Numbered from the stretch's first letter, positions 35,615 to 45,122 are shown. The stretch is 64,000 nucleotides of DNA from G965279355 sp965279355 (GCA_965279355.1 OZ257155.1:3100001-3164000), one strand, 5' to 3'. The notes: generated by a model from the sequence alone, not told the origin. A program made the numbers and translations.

Positions 35615-36820
35615 CTAAGTCAGCTTGGGGCGCGTTGTGGAGATGCAGTCGCGAATGGCTGCGGCCGCCCGCGCGATTTCATCATCCGTTATGCCGACGG
35701 AGCAGGGAAGGCAGATGGCATGGCTATGAATACGGTCAGCGACCGGCGTCGGTTCGGAATAAGCGCCTGAATAGGCGAGCTGGCGCTGAAGCGGCATCCA
35801 GGCGGGGCGTGCCTGGACTTTTCGGGCGGCAAGGGCCTTGATCAGCTGCTCGGCGTTCATCTCCGACGCCGGCTCCAGGCAGAGTAGGGCCATCCAATAA
35901 GAACTTTTTGCCCAGGGAAGCTCTCGGAACATATGGGCGTGGTTCAGGTCTGCGAGGTGTTCGTGGTAGCGCGCGACGATCTCCCGCTTCCGGTTTACAA
36001 AGGAACCGAGCATTTCTGCCTGCGCGCACAGAACCGCGGCGTTGAGATTGGGCATGCGGTAATTATATCCGACAGTATCGTGCTCGAACTGAAGGTCGCC
36101 GGCTTTGGCCTGATTCGCGAGATGGCGGACGCGCTTCTCCACCCCCGGATCATCCGTCAGAACCATTCCACCGCTGCCCCCGGTGATGATCTTGTTGCCG
36201 TTGAAGCTCAGCGCGCAGTAGCGGCTGTCTGTGCCAATAGGACGATCGTTGTATTTGGCCCCCAGCGCCTCGGCGGCGTCCTCGACGAGAGCGATACCAA
36301 ACCGACTTGCCAGGGTGTAAAGGGCCCCGAGGTCAGCCGGATGACCGTAGAGATGCACCGGTAGCATTGCGGATACGGCCCGCCCGGACTCCGGGTGAAT
36401 CAGGCCGGCAGCCGTCTTTTTACAGCGCGCCAGAAACGCTTCGGTTTGGGCGATCGACATGCCCCATGAGCCCTCGTCGCTATCAATGAAGACCGGGTCT
36501 GCGCCACAGTAGCGGATGGCATTCGCGGTCGCGGCGAAAGTGAGAGCTGGCGTAAGGACCAGATCGCCTGGCTTCACGTCGGCGGCGAGCAGTGCGAGGT
36601 GCACGGAGGCAGTGCCAGTGCTGAGGGCTACAGCATGCCGCGCGCCCGTAAAATCGCGGATCGCCGCCTCAAATCGATTTATGAAAGAACCGACTGCGAT
36701 CTCATTTCTGCTGATCGCTTCAGTTACATAAGCCAGTTCGCGGCCAGTCAGATGCGGAATGCAGTTTGGTATAAATTCGGAAGACATTGAGGGCAGGCTG
36801 CCGTTAGTCGTGGCGATCAT
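35615..36820 (-). CDS. legC: LegC-type aminotransferase (DegT/DnrJ/EryC1 family)
   Basis: A 401-residue PLP enzyme. LSTGTASVHLALLA, PALTFAATANAIRYCG, VEDAAEALGAKYNDRPIG and the PLP lysine K210 in SFNGNKIITGGSGG; this last motif is the mark of the LegC family, which aminates C4 of a nucleotide-activated 4-keto-6-deoxy-GlcNAc in legionaminic acid synthesis. The reading from 36820 overlaps the downstream end of the NeuA gene by 17 bases; an internal ATG at 36787 would leave a 16-base gap. I keep the longer form with reserve. Confidence 0.82.
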   Translation of the reverse strand: MIATTNGSLPSMSSEFIPNCIPHLTGRELAYVTEAISRNEIAVGSFINRFEAAIRDFTGARHAVALSTGTASVHLALLAADVKPGDLVLTPALTFAATANAIRYCGADPVFIDSDEGSWGMSIAQTEAFLARCKKTAAGLIHPESGRAVSAMLPVHLYGHPADLGALYTLASRFGIALVEDAAEALGAKYNDRPIGTDSRYCALSFNGNKIITGGSGGMVLTDDPGVEKRVRHLANQAKAGDLQFEHDTVGYNYRMPNLNAAVLCAQAEMLGSFVNRKREIVARYHEHLADLNHAHMFRELPWAKSSYWMALLCLEPASEMNAEQLIKALAARKVQARPAWMPLQRQLAYSGAYSEPTPVADRIHSHAICLPCSVGITDDEIARAAAAIRDCISTTRPKLT

Positions 36821-37541
36821 TTTTCTCTGACCTGCGGTTGGCCAATATGGCTTCAGCCATCCTGAAGTCCATCAATGTGTCGATGTTGACCGAGTCCTCG
36901 ACCGCCATTTCTATGAATGCGCAGTCTAGGGGGTTCACAAGGCGGTTGTATTTCAAAAGATTGGCGATCCAGCTGACATATAGCCCGCCACTTGGCCGGA
37001 AGATCACGGGGAATTCCTGGCGCCGCATATCGAAAACGTTTGTAACGCCATCGAGTTTGAAAGCCGGCGCCAGCTTGTCGCCCGCCGGACGGAACATGAG
37101 CCAGGGCGGATACTCCTGTTTCTTGACCGCTATCAGGCTTTCGGCGCCGGATTCAAGAAATCGCTGAATGCCGGTGTCGATATGCTCCGGTGTCCTGTAA
37201 GGCACAGTCGGTTGCAGACATACGACAATGTCAAACGGTTCGCATTCGGTGGCATTCACGGTGCGCACGGCATGCGCCATGACATCCGGATGCATGGCAG
37301 TGTCTGTCGACAATTCTGCCGAGCGAATGAATGGTACGTCCACGCCGTATCTACGCCCGACATCAGCGATCTCTTCGTTGTCGGTACTGAGGATTGTTCG
37401 ATCCAGCAGCCTGGATTGTTGGGCCGCTGCGATCGTCCATGCGAGAAGCGGCTTGTCGCCGAGCATCCGGATATTTTTCCCTGGCAAACCCTTCGATCCG
37501 CCGCGCGCCGTGATGACGGCCAGGACTTTATGTTTGGACAT
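36804..37541 (-). CDS. neuA: Acylneuraminate cytidylyltransferase family protein (NeuA/LegF/PseF), copy 1
   Basis: Activates a nonulosonic acid with CTP. 245 residues: AVITARGGSKGLPGKNI (CTP-binding signature), STDNEEIADVGRRYG, VCLQPTVPYRTPEHI and a C-terminal DSVNIDTLMDFRMAE. Single domain. It sits between the LegC-type gene and a polysaccharide deacetylase gene (one-base gap). Which of the three NeuB products it activates cannot be told. Confidence 0.88.
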   Translation of the reverse strand: MSKHKVLAVITARGGSKGLPGKNIRMLGDKPLLAWTIAAAQQSRLLDRTILSTDNEEIADVGRRYGVDVPFIRSAELSTDTAMHPDVMAHAVRTVNATECEPFDIVVCLQPTVPYRTPEHIDTGIQRFLESGAESLIAVKKQEYPPWLMFRPAGDKLAPAFKLDGVTNVFDMRRQEFPVIFRPSGGLYVSWIANLLKYNRLVNPLDCAFIEMAVEDSVNIDTLMDFRMAEAILANRRSEKNDRHD

Positions 37542-37542
37542 T

Positions 37543-38523
37543 CTAGGTAAGGCCGCCGGCCGGCGGTGGCGGAAAGTTCGAGGTTTGGCCGTTCCGCTTC
37601 GGCAGGTAGTTTGTGTCTATTCTCGGAAGCAGGAGCGGATTATCCCGCTTCGGATCGGCGATCCGCATATCGGTTGTAAAGCCAAGCGCGCAGTGGCGAT
37701 CCCGGAGGATACCGATCAAGCTGTCATTCAAGCCGCCATAGGGGTAGCAAAACGTCCAATCTTTCCGCCCCCCATTGACCGCGTCGAGAAATCCGAGAGA
37801 ACGATCAATGTCGCTCGCCTGCTTCTCGGGGCTGACTGTGTTCAGCCAGATATGTTCATGGCCGTGACTGCCAACATGCATGCCGGCGGCCACCAGCGCT
37901 TTCAGCTCGATCTCAGACATATAGAGTTCTTCACTGAAGGCGACCTCGTCGTTTGAGACGAAGCGGCGGAATAATTCGGCCGTGACCAGGGACCGGATAT
38001 CCTCCGGCAATTCTCGCTGCAACATGCGCTTTACGTAGTTGACCTCGGCTGGATCAAGCCGGCCCGGTTGCGCAAAAGTCATGTAAAGCACTTCATTTGG
38101 AGGCAGGTCGCGCCCCACCCGCCGAAGACCGTCAAGGGACCCATGCAATCCCGCAATAATCTCGCGTATATCTGCCGCGCCGGCCAAGATGAAGTGGATC
38201 TTGTTGACGTCCAGAAGGCGCTTTTCGGTGACCGTAGCGGCGATTGGAAAAAACGCGGCTGACCAGCCGCGTTTTACCAATTCTGCCAAAACCACGCTGT
38301 AGTGATCACTATATCCGTCATCGAACGTCAGCAGCAGGGCGTTCTCCGGAAGCTCTCCGTTTTCCCGTGTAGCCGCAATCACCTCCTCGACTGTAACAGG
38401 ATGATAATGCGATCCGAGATAGTCCAGCTGATCTGAAAAATCAGAGAGATCCAGTCCCTTTAACTTTGGAAATGCCGAGCGCTTTAGATCGCGCACGTAG
38501 TGATACATGACGATCGTCAGCAT
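37543..38523 (-). CDS. Polysaccharide deacetylase (NodB, carbohydrate esterase 4 family)
   Basis: A 326-residue protein. Start chosen at ATG 38523-38521; a TTG codon immediately before it extends the frame by one. NodB motif 1 is TFDDGYSD, motif 2 GSHGHEHI with metal-binding histidines, and the later FCYPYGG. No signal peptide, so it works in the cytoplasm, as is common for such proteins in nonulosonic-acid clusters. A long insertion (about 100-200) between motifs 1 and 2 is unusual for short CE4 enzymes. Substrate unknown. Confidence 0.82.
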   Translation of the reverse strand: MLTIVMYHYVRDLKRSAFPKLKGLDLSDFSDQLDYLGSHYHPVTVEEVIAATRENGELPENALLLTFDDGYSDHYSVVLAELVKRGWSAAFFPIAATVTEKRLLDVNKIHFILAGAADIREIIAGLHGSLDGLRRVGRDLPPNEVLYMTFAQPGRLDPAEVNYVKRMLQRELPEDIRSLVTAELFRRFVSNDEVAFSEELYMSEIELKALVAAGMHVGSHGHEHIWLNTVSPEKQASDIDRSLGFLDAVNGGRKDWTFCYPYGGLNDSLIGILRDRHCALGFTTDMRIADPKRDNPLLLPRIDTNYLPKRNGQTSNFPPPPAGGLT

Positions 38524-38568
38524 CAAGAAGTCGCGTCTGTCCGGAAGAGGATTTTATCAGACTATCCT

Positions 38569-39771
38569 TCAGGGACCGCGGGGGCTCGCAATCACATTCT
38601 TCAGGTATTCGTTTAATGCGTTGTGTCGCCCAATCTTCAGGGCTCGGTTAAAGTACTCGTCGTGATCGGGCGCGAACGGCCTTGCCATACGATATATACT
38701 GACGGCGATGGCGATGATCTCCTCGTCGGAGAAATAACCGAACTCGCAGTATTGGCAGAGAATACGGAAGAGCTTGATGTTCTCCCGCTCGATGTCCGTT
38801 TGGTACTCAATTTCCTCCACCTGGTCGATGCCAACCGTAGTCTTCATTGAGCTTAGGGCGACGTTGTCGACGTGCCGAACCTTCTGGAAGTATCCGCGAT
38901 CGGCGCCGATTGAGAAATAGTCGAGCCGAAGAGTTCCAGTCTGACCTGGATCAAGAACGCGCGGATCTCTTTCGTAGCCCTCTCCCTTCAGCGGGGTCAC
39001 CTCGTGACTGTACGCCCTGAAATCGTTGTCCATGTGAACAACCTTGAGGCCCAGTAGTTCGGTATCGTGCGTGATCTGAGAGGGGTGAAACTTATGATGA
39101 GCCGGCACAAAGAAGTCATCAAGCGCGCGGGCAACCTGATAGTGGTTGTTATTGCCGAAGCCCGCGTTCAGCGCCACATGCCGCTGAACCTTCCGGAATA
39201 GATCTTTTCTCATGAGCTTGCGCGAAAGCTCGTTGACGAAAAAACGCCACTCGCCACTGCGATACCAGCCCATGTAGAAATTGCCGCCAACCCTGAGGGC
39301 ATTCGAGATGTTTAGTAGGCCCTTTGCCGGGGTCTCGAAATGCTGGTAGACGCCCATAAGGAATGCAAGGTCGTAGCTTTGGGCCGGCAGCGCATGATCC
39401 GCAATGTCGGTTGCAATGGAGGTGATATTTTTAATTCCGTGCTGCTGACAAAATGCCTGTGTCCGTTTGACATTTTCCGACGCAATATCGATATGGGTAA
39501 CGGACCGTGCCCCGAGCTTCTGAAAATAGATGGATTCCCGGCCAGTCCCGACGTTGAGAACATCCATCTTCGAAAGTTTTTCGCGATCGATACCGAGTAT
39601 CCTGAGGCTCTCATCGATGTAGTTATTGCCAATCATGTGGATCTCGAAACGACCACCGCCAAGTTGGACCATTTCGGAACTGTCGAACAGGGGCCTGCTG
39701 TGCAGGAACCTACCCCAGGACTGCTCTCCATAGACGAAACTGGTCTCTTCTTTGTAGGGATGACGTGACAT
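38569..39771 (-). CDS. Class I SAM-dependent methyltransferase with long C-terminal extension
   Basis: A 400-residue protein. SAM domain: DVLNVGTGRESIYFQKLGARSV, HIDIASENV, DLAFLMGVYQHFETPAKGL. About 200 C-terminal residues beyond the methyltransferase core (YSHEVTPLKGEGYERDPR onward) carry no motif I know. Start ATG 39771-39769 with AAGGAG seven bases upstream, one of the few good ribosome sites in the locus. The 87 bases before it are relatively AT-rich and could hold an internal promoter. Substrate unknown. Confidence 0.72.
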   Translation of the reverse strand: MSRHPYKEETSFVYGEQSWGRFLHSRPLFDSSEMVQLGGGRFEIHMIGNNYIDESLRILGIDREKLSKMDVLNVGTGRESIYFQKLGARSVTHIDIASENVKRTQAFCQQHGIKNITSIATDIADHALPAQSYDLAFLMGVYQHFETPAKGLLNISNALRVGGNFYMGWYRSGEWRFFVNELSRKLMRKDLFRKVQRHVALNAGFGNNNHYQVARALDDFFVPAHHKFHPSQITHDTELLGLKVVHMDNDFRAYSHEVTPLKGEGYERDPRVLDPGQTGTLRLDYFSIGADRGYFQKVRHVDNVALSSMKTTVGIDQVEEIEYQTDIERENIKLFRILCQYCEFGYFSDEEIIAIAVSIYRMARPFAPDHDEYFNRALKIGRHNALNEYLKNVIASPRGP

Positions 39772-39858
39772 TCTGCGCTCCTTATGACGCCAAGGCGGCT
39801 TCTGATTTTGAGTTGAAGATTGAAGTGTTATTGACGGAATGCGAAAGCCGCGGAGTCG

Positions 39859-40644
39859 TCATGCTGACAAAGGCGATTTGCGGGCTAATAACATGCCGGA
39901 ATGGGGATGATTATTTGGTCCGGAGTGCGTAGGCCAGTCGGTTGCGTTCGTACAACTGAAACCGTGGTCGATCAACAACGTCTGCATCTGATCGTGCGTC
40001 CGATAGAAATTCTTAACGCTCTCACCCATAATTTCGTTCGGAGTTGCGAAGAAGCAGAACATGAGGCCGCCTTCCCTCATAACCCGATGCATCGATCTAA
40101 GGCAGAGCCTGAGGTCGGCGTCCGGCATGTGGTTGAAGACAGCAAGAACCCAGACGAAATCAATGCTTCCATCTTCCAGATACGGCATCCGGTTATCTTT
40201 GGAGCAAACGAAAAGGGGGCGCTTATCCGACAAATTTTCACGCGCAGCCCACTGCTCTGCCAGAGCAATTCGACGCTTGGATATCTCTACTCCGATGAAC
40301 TTTCCAGGCTTCAGATAGCGCAGCAGGGGAATCGCTGCACGACCATAACCGCATCCGAAATCAAGGACTGTATGATGGGGCTGGAGGCCATGCGAGATCA
40401 TGTACTGCGCATGAAACTCGCCAATTTGCCAGTTCCATAGGCTGCTGTATTCCCCAAACCGGCCACCTTCTGTGGGTTTTGGCCGCGAAAGTATGTCGTC
40501 GAGAGTCCGGCGTCGGTCCTGAAGGTCGAGCATCCAAGCATAGAAATCATTCCAAGATCCGCCGCAGGCCATCACGGCGCGTTTGATATAGGGTAGCGCA
40601 CGCTGTCGCATGCGCCGCGTTCCGACAAATTTTATTATATTCAT
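39859..40644 (-). CDS. Class I SAM-dependent methyltransferase
   Basis: A 261-residue protein; SAM motif I TVLDFGCGYGRAAIPLLRYL, then GVEISKRRIALAEQWA, FVWVLAVFNHMPD and the loop MHRVMREGGLMFCFF. The N-terminal basic helix (TRRMRQRALPYIKR) precedes a short domain ending in SLWNWQIGEFHAQYMI. Typical of glycan-cluster methyltransferases. Followed after 14 bases by the beta-rich protein of unknown function. Confidence 0.75.
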   Translation of the reverse strand: MNIIKFVGTRRMRQRALPYIKRAVMACGGSWNDFYAWMLDLQDRRRTLDDILSRPKPTEGGRFGEYSSLWNWQIGEFHAQYMISHGLQPHHTVLDFGCGYGRAAIPLLRYLKPGKFIGVEISKRRIALAEQWAARENLSDKRPLFVCSKDNRMPYLEDGSIDFVWVLAVFNHMPDADLRLCLRSMHRVMREGGLMFCFFATPNEIMGESVKNFYRTHDQMQTLLIDHGFSCTNATDWPTHSGPNNHPHSGMLLARKSPLSA

Positions 40645-40658
40645 TCTGGAATCGATTG

Positions 40659-41474
40659 TTAGTAGCGAAGGCCGAGTTGCCGTAGGCCGGATATGATCGG
40701 TTGCGTGATCCGTCGCCGGAGACTCATCGGTCGGTACAGCGGATCGGCCCGAAAATACTCAGTATGGTCGACGCTGTCGATAAGGTTTGAGAGGCCGTAG
40801 GGATGGCGTACGTCCCAGGCGGAATAGCGGTTGCTCCCCTCGTAGATCACGCAGGTCCAGGCGCCATCCGGGAGAAATTCCTCCAGATCTATCTGCATTG
40901 CGGTACGCGGAGGAACTTTGCGCGAGAACTTGGCTCCCGAAGCGGTGCGCGCGCGCGCAACCAGATCGGCATCGTAGGAATTGACGATCAGAACAGAATT
41001 TCCGTGGCCGGCCTGACGATCCACATGCTGGGCCTGATGAACAAGGCAGAAGCCGCCGATACTCTCGATTTGCTGGACGATGATCGGCTCGCTGAATTTC
41101 TGCGATGGATTGAGCGTGACGAAGCCTCCGTCGGCACGCTCCAGCAGGGCATAACCAAATTCCACTTTGCTGCGAAAGATAATTGGCTGATCAGTTGTGA
41201 CAGAGAATTCAAGATAGCCCAGGCGGTCCAATTCGTAGGTGCGGCCGAAGAAACTCGGGTCGGCTTCAGTGTCGGACGGGCAGTAGGCTGAAATATCTTC
41301 GTGCTGGACCAGTTCGCCGTCGCAATACAGCTTCAATGAAACAGTCAGTTTTGCGCCCTTCGCGCCTGTCGCTACCTGGAGGAGGAGATCGCTTAGCGAC
41401 AGGCCAAAATGCGTGCGCCCGACGGATTTAGGAAACACCGGCACAACAAAGGGAATGATGTAGTAACGGTGCAT
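40659..41474 (-). CDS. Unknown beta-rich protein, paralogous to the C-terminal part of the [2Fe-2S] protein upstream
   Basis: A 271-residue protein that I do not recognise. It is predicted all-beta, without signal peptide. By eye its second half parallels the neighbour 41475-42419: VLIVNSYDADLV pairs with PVINGSNRATDV, KVPPRTAMQIDLEEFLPD with NLPSRGFRIVEIDEVFPD, and RHPYGLSNLIDSVDH with RHPSGNLGVDH. The first halves also share a DG-turn and a G-[YW]-[LF] strand. This indicates two tandem copies of one domain family. The genes abut with no intervening base. A carbohydrate-binding or substrate-presenting role is possible but unsupported. Confidence 0.6.
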   Translation of the reverse strand: MHRYYIIPFVVPVFPKSVGRTHFGLSLSDLLLQVATGAKGAKLTVSLKLYCDGELVQHEDISAYCPSDTEADPSFFGRTYELDRLGYLEFSVTTDQPIIFRSKVEFGYALLERADGGFVTLNPSQKFSEPIIVQQIESIGGFCLVHQAQHVDRQAGHGNSVLIVNSYDADLVARARTASGAKFSRKVPPRTAMQIDLEEFLPDGAWTCVIYEGSNRYSAWDVRHPYGLSNLIDSVDHTEYFRADPLYRPMSLRRRITQPIISGLRQLGLRY

Positions 41475-42419
41475 TCAGGGCAGGCCTGGAAAATGATCCA
41501 CGCCGAGGTTTCCGCTGGGGTGCCGGTTCAGAAGAAATTTTCGCGTCGGCTCACGGCTGTAGGTCTGCAGAAGCATAGGCGTATCCGACGGGAGGTCGGG
41601 GAATACTTCGTCGATTTCGACGATGCGAAAGCCACGTGACGGTAGATTGAAACTATACTCGGTGGGAGCGGGTCCACCTTTATGGAGCGAGAATTTTACG
41701 TCTGTGGCGCGATTCGATCCGTTGATGACGGGCACTCCTGTTCGCGTTTGCCCGTTCCGGGCCCTGAGGGCGACCCCGGACCGCCAGCCCGAGCGCGTCG
41801 CAAAGGCGTGCCGCTGTGTGTGATAGCTCACGGCAAAGCCTTGACCGGCCAGTGTCACTTGAGGACGTAGAGTTCCCGCAAGGCCCGGTGCCTCCGGCCG
41901 CAACCGGAGTAGGAACCAGCCTTCATTCGGACACGAATCAAACAGGTCGAGATTGATCGTTATCTCTTCGCCGCCGCCGACAGATACCGGTCGTTTTCCA
42001 AGTACCCGACCGTCAGGCGCGACCAGCCAGAGCGTTCCACGATGCGGCGCCGCTGCGCCGGTCTTCGCAAACAGGGGATTATGATTGGCAAGATGGATGA
42101 ACGTCTTCACGCCATCGCGGTTCAGAAAAAAGCCGGATTCAAGTCGCTCGTCCGGGACCCCGGGGGACTGACCTCCCAACGCGGCTAGAGTGTTCTGAAT
42201 CTCCCCGGCTTTGCCTGACCGGTCTGGCGCGTGCGCGAGTTGCCCTAGCTCGTAATCGAAATCGAGTAGGCACGCCGTGCATTTCTTGCCAATATTCGTC
42301 CGGTCTATAAACGAATCAATCGTCGTACCCGGCGTCTCGAAGTGTTTTCGTATGTCTGTTCTGGTGACGCCGTAGCAGTGACAGACGACATCGCGAATAT
42401 CCGCGGTACTGCTGCTCAT
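41475..42419 (-). CDS. BFD-like [2Fe-2S] domain fused to a beta-rich domain of unknown function
   Basis: A 314-residue protein. Start ATG 42419-42417 forms an ATGA overlap with the radical-SAM gene; a longer reading inside that gene is unlikely. The first ~55 residues have C13-x-C15, then C47-x2-C50 (VVCHCYGVTRTDI ... IGKKCTACL), the cysteine spacing of bacterioferritin-associated-ferredoxin-like [2Fe-2S] domains. Residues ~90-314 form a beta-rich domain paralogous to 40659-41474. Position suggests it may pass electrons to the radical-SAM enzyme or sense redox state; this is inference. I know no characterised protein with this architecture. Confidence 0.65.
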   Translation of the reverse strand: MSSSTADIRDVVCHCYGVTRTDIRKHFETPGTTIDSFIDRTNIGKKCTACLLDFDYELGQLAHAPDRSGKAGEIQNTLAALGGQSPGVPDERLESGFFLNRDGVKTFIHLANHNPLFAKTGAAAPHRGTLWLVAPDGRVLGKRPVSVGGGEEITINLDLFDSCPNEGWFLLRLRPEAPGLAGTLRPQVTLAGQGFAVSYHTQRHAFATRSGWRSGVALRARNGQTRTGVPVINGSNRATDVKFSLHKGGPAPTEYSFNLPSRGFRIVEIDEVFPDLPSDTPMLLQTYSREPTRKFLLNRHPSGNLGVDHFPGLP

Positions 42420-44002
42420 GCGGCAGGCGCTTTTTGCCGTGCTGTGCGGATGTTGATGTTCGCCTTGACCTTCTCCGCCGGCTTGAACAACGTAGACGGA
42501 GCTCCGTCGGGGATATCGTGGTGCTTCCGCCATGCCCGCTCGTACTCATTGATGCGTCTATAGTCGAAATTGATCATCATCTCGCGCAGCCCCGCGAGTT
42601 CGACGGCGTTGAAATTATGGGAAATAACGCACGTGATCCTGGTCGCGTCGCCCAGTTCGATGATGAATTGCTCGAGGTTGCCGCCGTACTGCTTCTCGAT
42701 TTCCGCACGATATACGGTGAACCACTCAGAGCCGGGATACGGCGTTGCAAAGAATGGCTTCACGACGATGCCGAGCTTCTTCCAGGCGTCCATATTCATG
42801 CGCAGGGAATCGAAGTCCTCGTTCGGAAAGCCGATCATCTGATTCGGGATCGGCCTGATATCGGCGTCGAGTGTCCAGAAGAAGCTGCGGATATTGGTAT
42901 CAGGGGTGGCACCTTTGCCGATCGTTTTCATGACATGCGGCGCGAAGGATTCGTACCCGTAGATCAGATGCGAGCAGCCGGCGCCTCTCAATGTTTTCAG
43001 AAGCTGCGGGTCGCACAAGGTCGCGTGGCTTGTGCCCGACCAGCGTACGCCTTCCCAGCTTCCATCTGGATTGGTGACGGGCGCTAGACCGGCCTCATGC
43101 CAGAGGCGGCAGATATCGGTCAGCCAGGTGCCGCCGGAATAGCGGTGCATTGTCATCAGGTTTTCATCGAGAAAACCCACGAAATCGATTTTGTATTTGT
43201 CGCGCGCGTGCTTGACGAGTTTCACAACATACTCGGCGCTGTGATAGCGGATGTTGCGTGTGTAGTTGCCAGGCTTGTCGAATTGAACATCGACCTGTCC
43301 GTCTGCTCCCGTCTCGTATCGCATGTCGCCGGCGATACCGAGATGGTAGCAGTACCGGCAGATCAAAGAGCAGCCATAGCTGGCGTTGATGTCGAGGCGC
43401 CGCTTGATCAGCATACCTTCTTCAGAGAAAAGAGCCTGACTGTTCGGAAAATAGACTTCCTCCAGCGGGAACAGATCCCATGCGGGATACGGAAGCGTGT
43501 CGAGATCATCGAGCAGCTCACGCGGCTTCGAATATTGGATCTTGCCTTCATGAGTGCGCCAGACAGTGCCGTCAATCTGACTCCAGTCCCGTTTCCCGGC
43601 ATCTACCATGGCGAGGATGTCCGTAAATGTGACGAAAGCCTCGCCGACAACACCGACATCGACATCGGTAAGCCAGGTCATCATCTCGCGAGGGATCGAC
43701 GTCAAAATGCCGCCACCGAGCACGATGACCGCCGATGGGCAGACCTTCCGCGCCATGATGATGGTTTCTTTGACGCAGCTGTAGCTGGTCGTAATGCCGC
43801 CGATGCCGATGACGTCCCAGTCGTCGGCGCCGAGCACATCTTCCTTTACGGCGGGTCCTTTCCGCCACGCATTCTCGTCATAGATCTGGACCTCGTGTCC
43901 CTTCTCCATCGCGATCGCTGCTAGGAGCGCGATACCATACGGCACATGCCGGGGCAGGTCCTCTTCCCGAACAACCGGGTTTACGAACAGAACCTTAGCC
44001 AT
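42416..44002 (-). CDS. B12-binding-domain radical SAM protein
   Basis: A 528-residue protein. N-terminal cobalamin-binding-like Rossmann domain (1-150: HVPYGIALLAAIAMEKGHEVQIYDEN, IGIGGITTSY, LGGGILTS), without the DxHxxG ligand motif. Radical SAM core from about 200 with C211-x3-C215-x2-C218 (CSLICRYC) binding the [4Fe-4S] cluster, then GFLDENLMTMHR and HLIYGYESFAPHVMKTIGKG. Such class B enzymes often methylate unactivated carbons or do other radical chemistry. Start as MAKVLFVNP. It needs an electron donor, and a [2Fe-2S] protein is translationally coupled to it. Confidence 0.85.
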   Translation of the reverse strand: MAKVLFVNPVVREEDLPRHVPYGIALLAAIAMEKGHEVQIYDENAWRKGPAVKEDVLGADDWDVIGIGGITTSYSCVKETIIMARKVCPSAVIVLGGGILTSIPREMMTWLTDVDVGVVGEAFVTFTDILAMVDAGKRDWSQIDGTVWRTHEGKIQYSKPRELLDDLDTLPYPAWDLFPLEEVYFPNSQALFSEEGMLIKRRLDINASYGCSLICRYCYHLGIAGDMRYETGADGQVDVQFDKPGNYTRNIRYHSAEYVVKLVKHARDKYKIDFVGFLDENLMTMHRYSGGTWLTDICRLWHEAGLAPVTNPDGSWEGVRWSGTSHATLCDPQLLKTLRGAGCSHLIYGYESFAPHVMKTIGKGATPDTNIRSFFWTLDADIRPIPNQMIGFPNEDFDSLRMNMDAWKKLGIVVKPFFATPYPGSEWFTVYRAEIEKQYGGNLEQFIIELGDATRITCVISHNFNAVELAGLREMMINFDYRRINEYERAWRKHHDIPDGAPSTLFKPAEKVKANINIRTARQKAPAA

Positions 44003-44026
44003 TTTCCGCTCCGCTAAAACGCCACA

Positions 44027-45103
44027 TCAAGGAGACCTCGGGCCGGGAGAATGATAGCCCATTTCCGCGAGAAATGCTGAGAGCGGCGTGAAGTGAATGG
44101 GGTCGCCAAAAAGGATGCCCCCCTCGGTACAATTATAGGTCTTCGAGTCGCTGTCCCGCGCCATTTCAAGGAAGATTTCCCGGTACCACATGTAGGCCGG
44201 ATCGGTGAAGAACCACGATTTGAGGTGCGGATTGAAGACCCGCATATAGATGCTATCCAGCTCGGCCTCGCCGACCAACGCCACGGCGTCCCAGTAGTAC
44301 TGGGTATTCTTGTAGGGCGTCCCGGTATAGTACGAAAAATCCACGCCCGTCAGCGCAACGTTGCGCTTTTCCAGCAATGCCGACGCCAGCATCCAGGAAG
44401 CGGTTCCGACGTTTCCGCCGGCATTGATGCACGGCAGGCCGTTCATGTTCTGGAGTTCGCGTGTAACGCTATTTGGCGCGTCGGGATCGTCCATGATCGG
44501 GTTCCACCAATAAATTTGCATGCCGGTCTGCAACACCCGTTCCACGACCGTACGGGAAGCAGACGTACAAACGGCCATGCGGATCTCCGGCCCGCGAGCA
44601 TTCAGAAGATCGATGATCCTGCGGTTTGTCCGAAGCTCGTCGGCAAAAGCATCGTCCTGATCCTGGCGACGATAATAGTCGTCGGTGCGGATGCTCTCCT
44701 CGGTAAGGGACGGGTCGCCAAGCCAGCGGACAATTCGGGTCGCGTGGGGGTCGACGGTGACCGCCATGGCCGGAATGACATCGTTTCTCAAACAGTAGTA
44801 CAGGGCGCTCTCGGAGGCGACGATTGCGCCGTCGTATTTAGCCGCCGTGATTGCCGCGAGCGGATCCTTGCGTTTGATGCTTGGGCCCGCCGCGACAACG
44901 ATCGCATGATCGCCACGCCCGATCGATTGCCTTTCCTTGTAAAGATCGGCGATCGACTTGCCTGCGCCGAGAAACTGCTTGTTATATTCGGCATTCTGCA
45001 AGGAATCGTCGCCGATTCTGTCCAGGGTGATCTGCGACATGCGCTCCACGAGCTTGCGCCCAAGCTCGCCGGTGGCGTTGTCGTCTTCGTGCGGACTGGT
45101 CAT
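44027..45103 (-). CDS. DUF115 / MptE-like / Maf-family protein, candidate protein glycosyltransferase
   Basis: A 358-residue protein. HAIVVAAGPSIKRKD (67-80) and AVTVDPH (114-120) are the signature of the DUF115 (6-hydroxymethylpterin pyrophosphokinase MptE-like) superfamily, which includes Maf flagellin glycosyltransferases that transfer nonulosonic acids. Here it lacks the extra N- and C-terminal domains of full Maf proteins, so it is a short member. Location two genes from NeuA and beside the radical-SAM enzyme suggests a role in transfer or modification of the nonulosonic acid; no flagellin gene is visible in the window. Confidence 0.75.
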   Translation of the reverse strand: MTSPHEDDNATGELGRKLVERMSQITLDRIGDDSLQNAEYNKQFLGAGKSIADLYKERQSIGRGDHAIVVAAGPSIKRKDPLAAITAAKYDGAIVASESALYYCLRNDVIPAMAVTVDPHATRIVRWLGDPSLTEESIRTDDYYRRQDQDDAFADELRTNRRIIDLLNARGPEIRMAVCTSASRTVVERVLQTGMQIYWWNPIMDDPDAPNSVTRELQNMNGLPCINAGGNVGTASWMLASALLEKRNVALTGVDFSYYTGTPYKNTQYYWDAVALVGEAELDSIYMRVFNPHLKSWFFTDPAYMWYREIFLEMARDSDSKTYNCTEGGILFGDPIHFTPLSAFLAEMGYHSPGPRSP

Positions 45104-45122
45104 CTTGTGAAACTACGTGCGG

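Noticed and set aside
42420..42533. Longer N-terminus for the [2Fe-2S] protein
   Set aside because: It lies within the radical SAM gene; the ATGA overlap at 42416-42419 is the pattern used throughout the locus.
43097..43924. Open frame of 275 codons on the plus strand
   Set aside because: Antisense to the radical SAM gene with its intact CxxxCxxC; a shadow frame.
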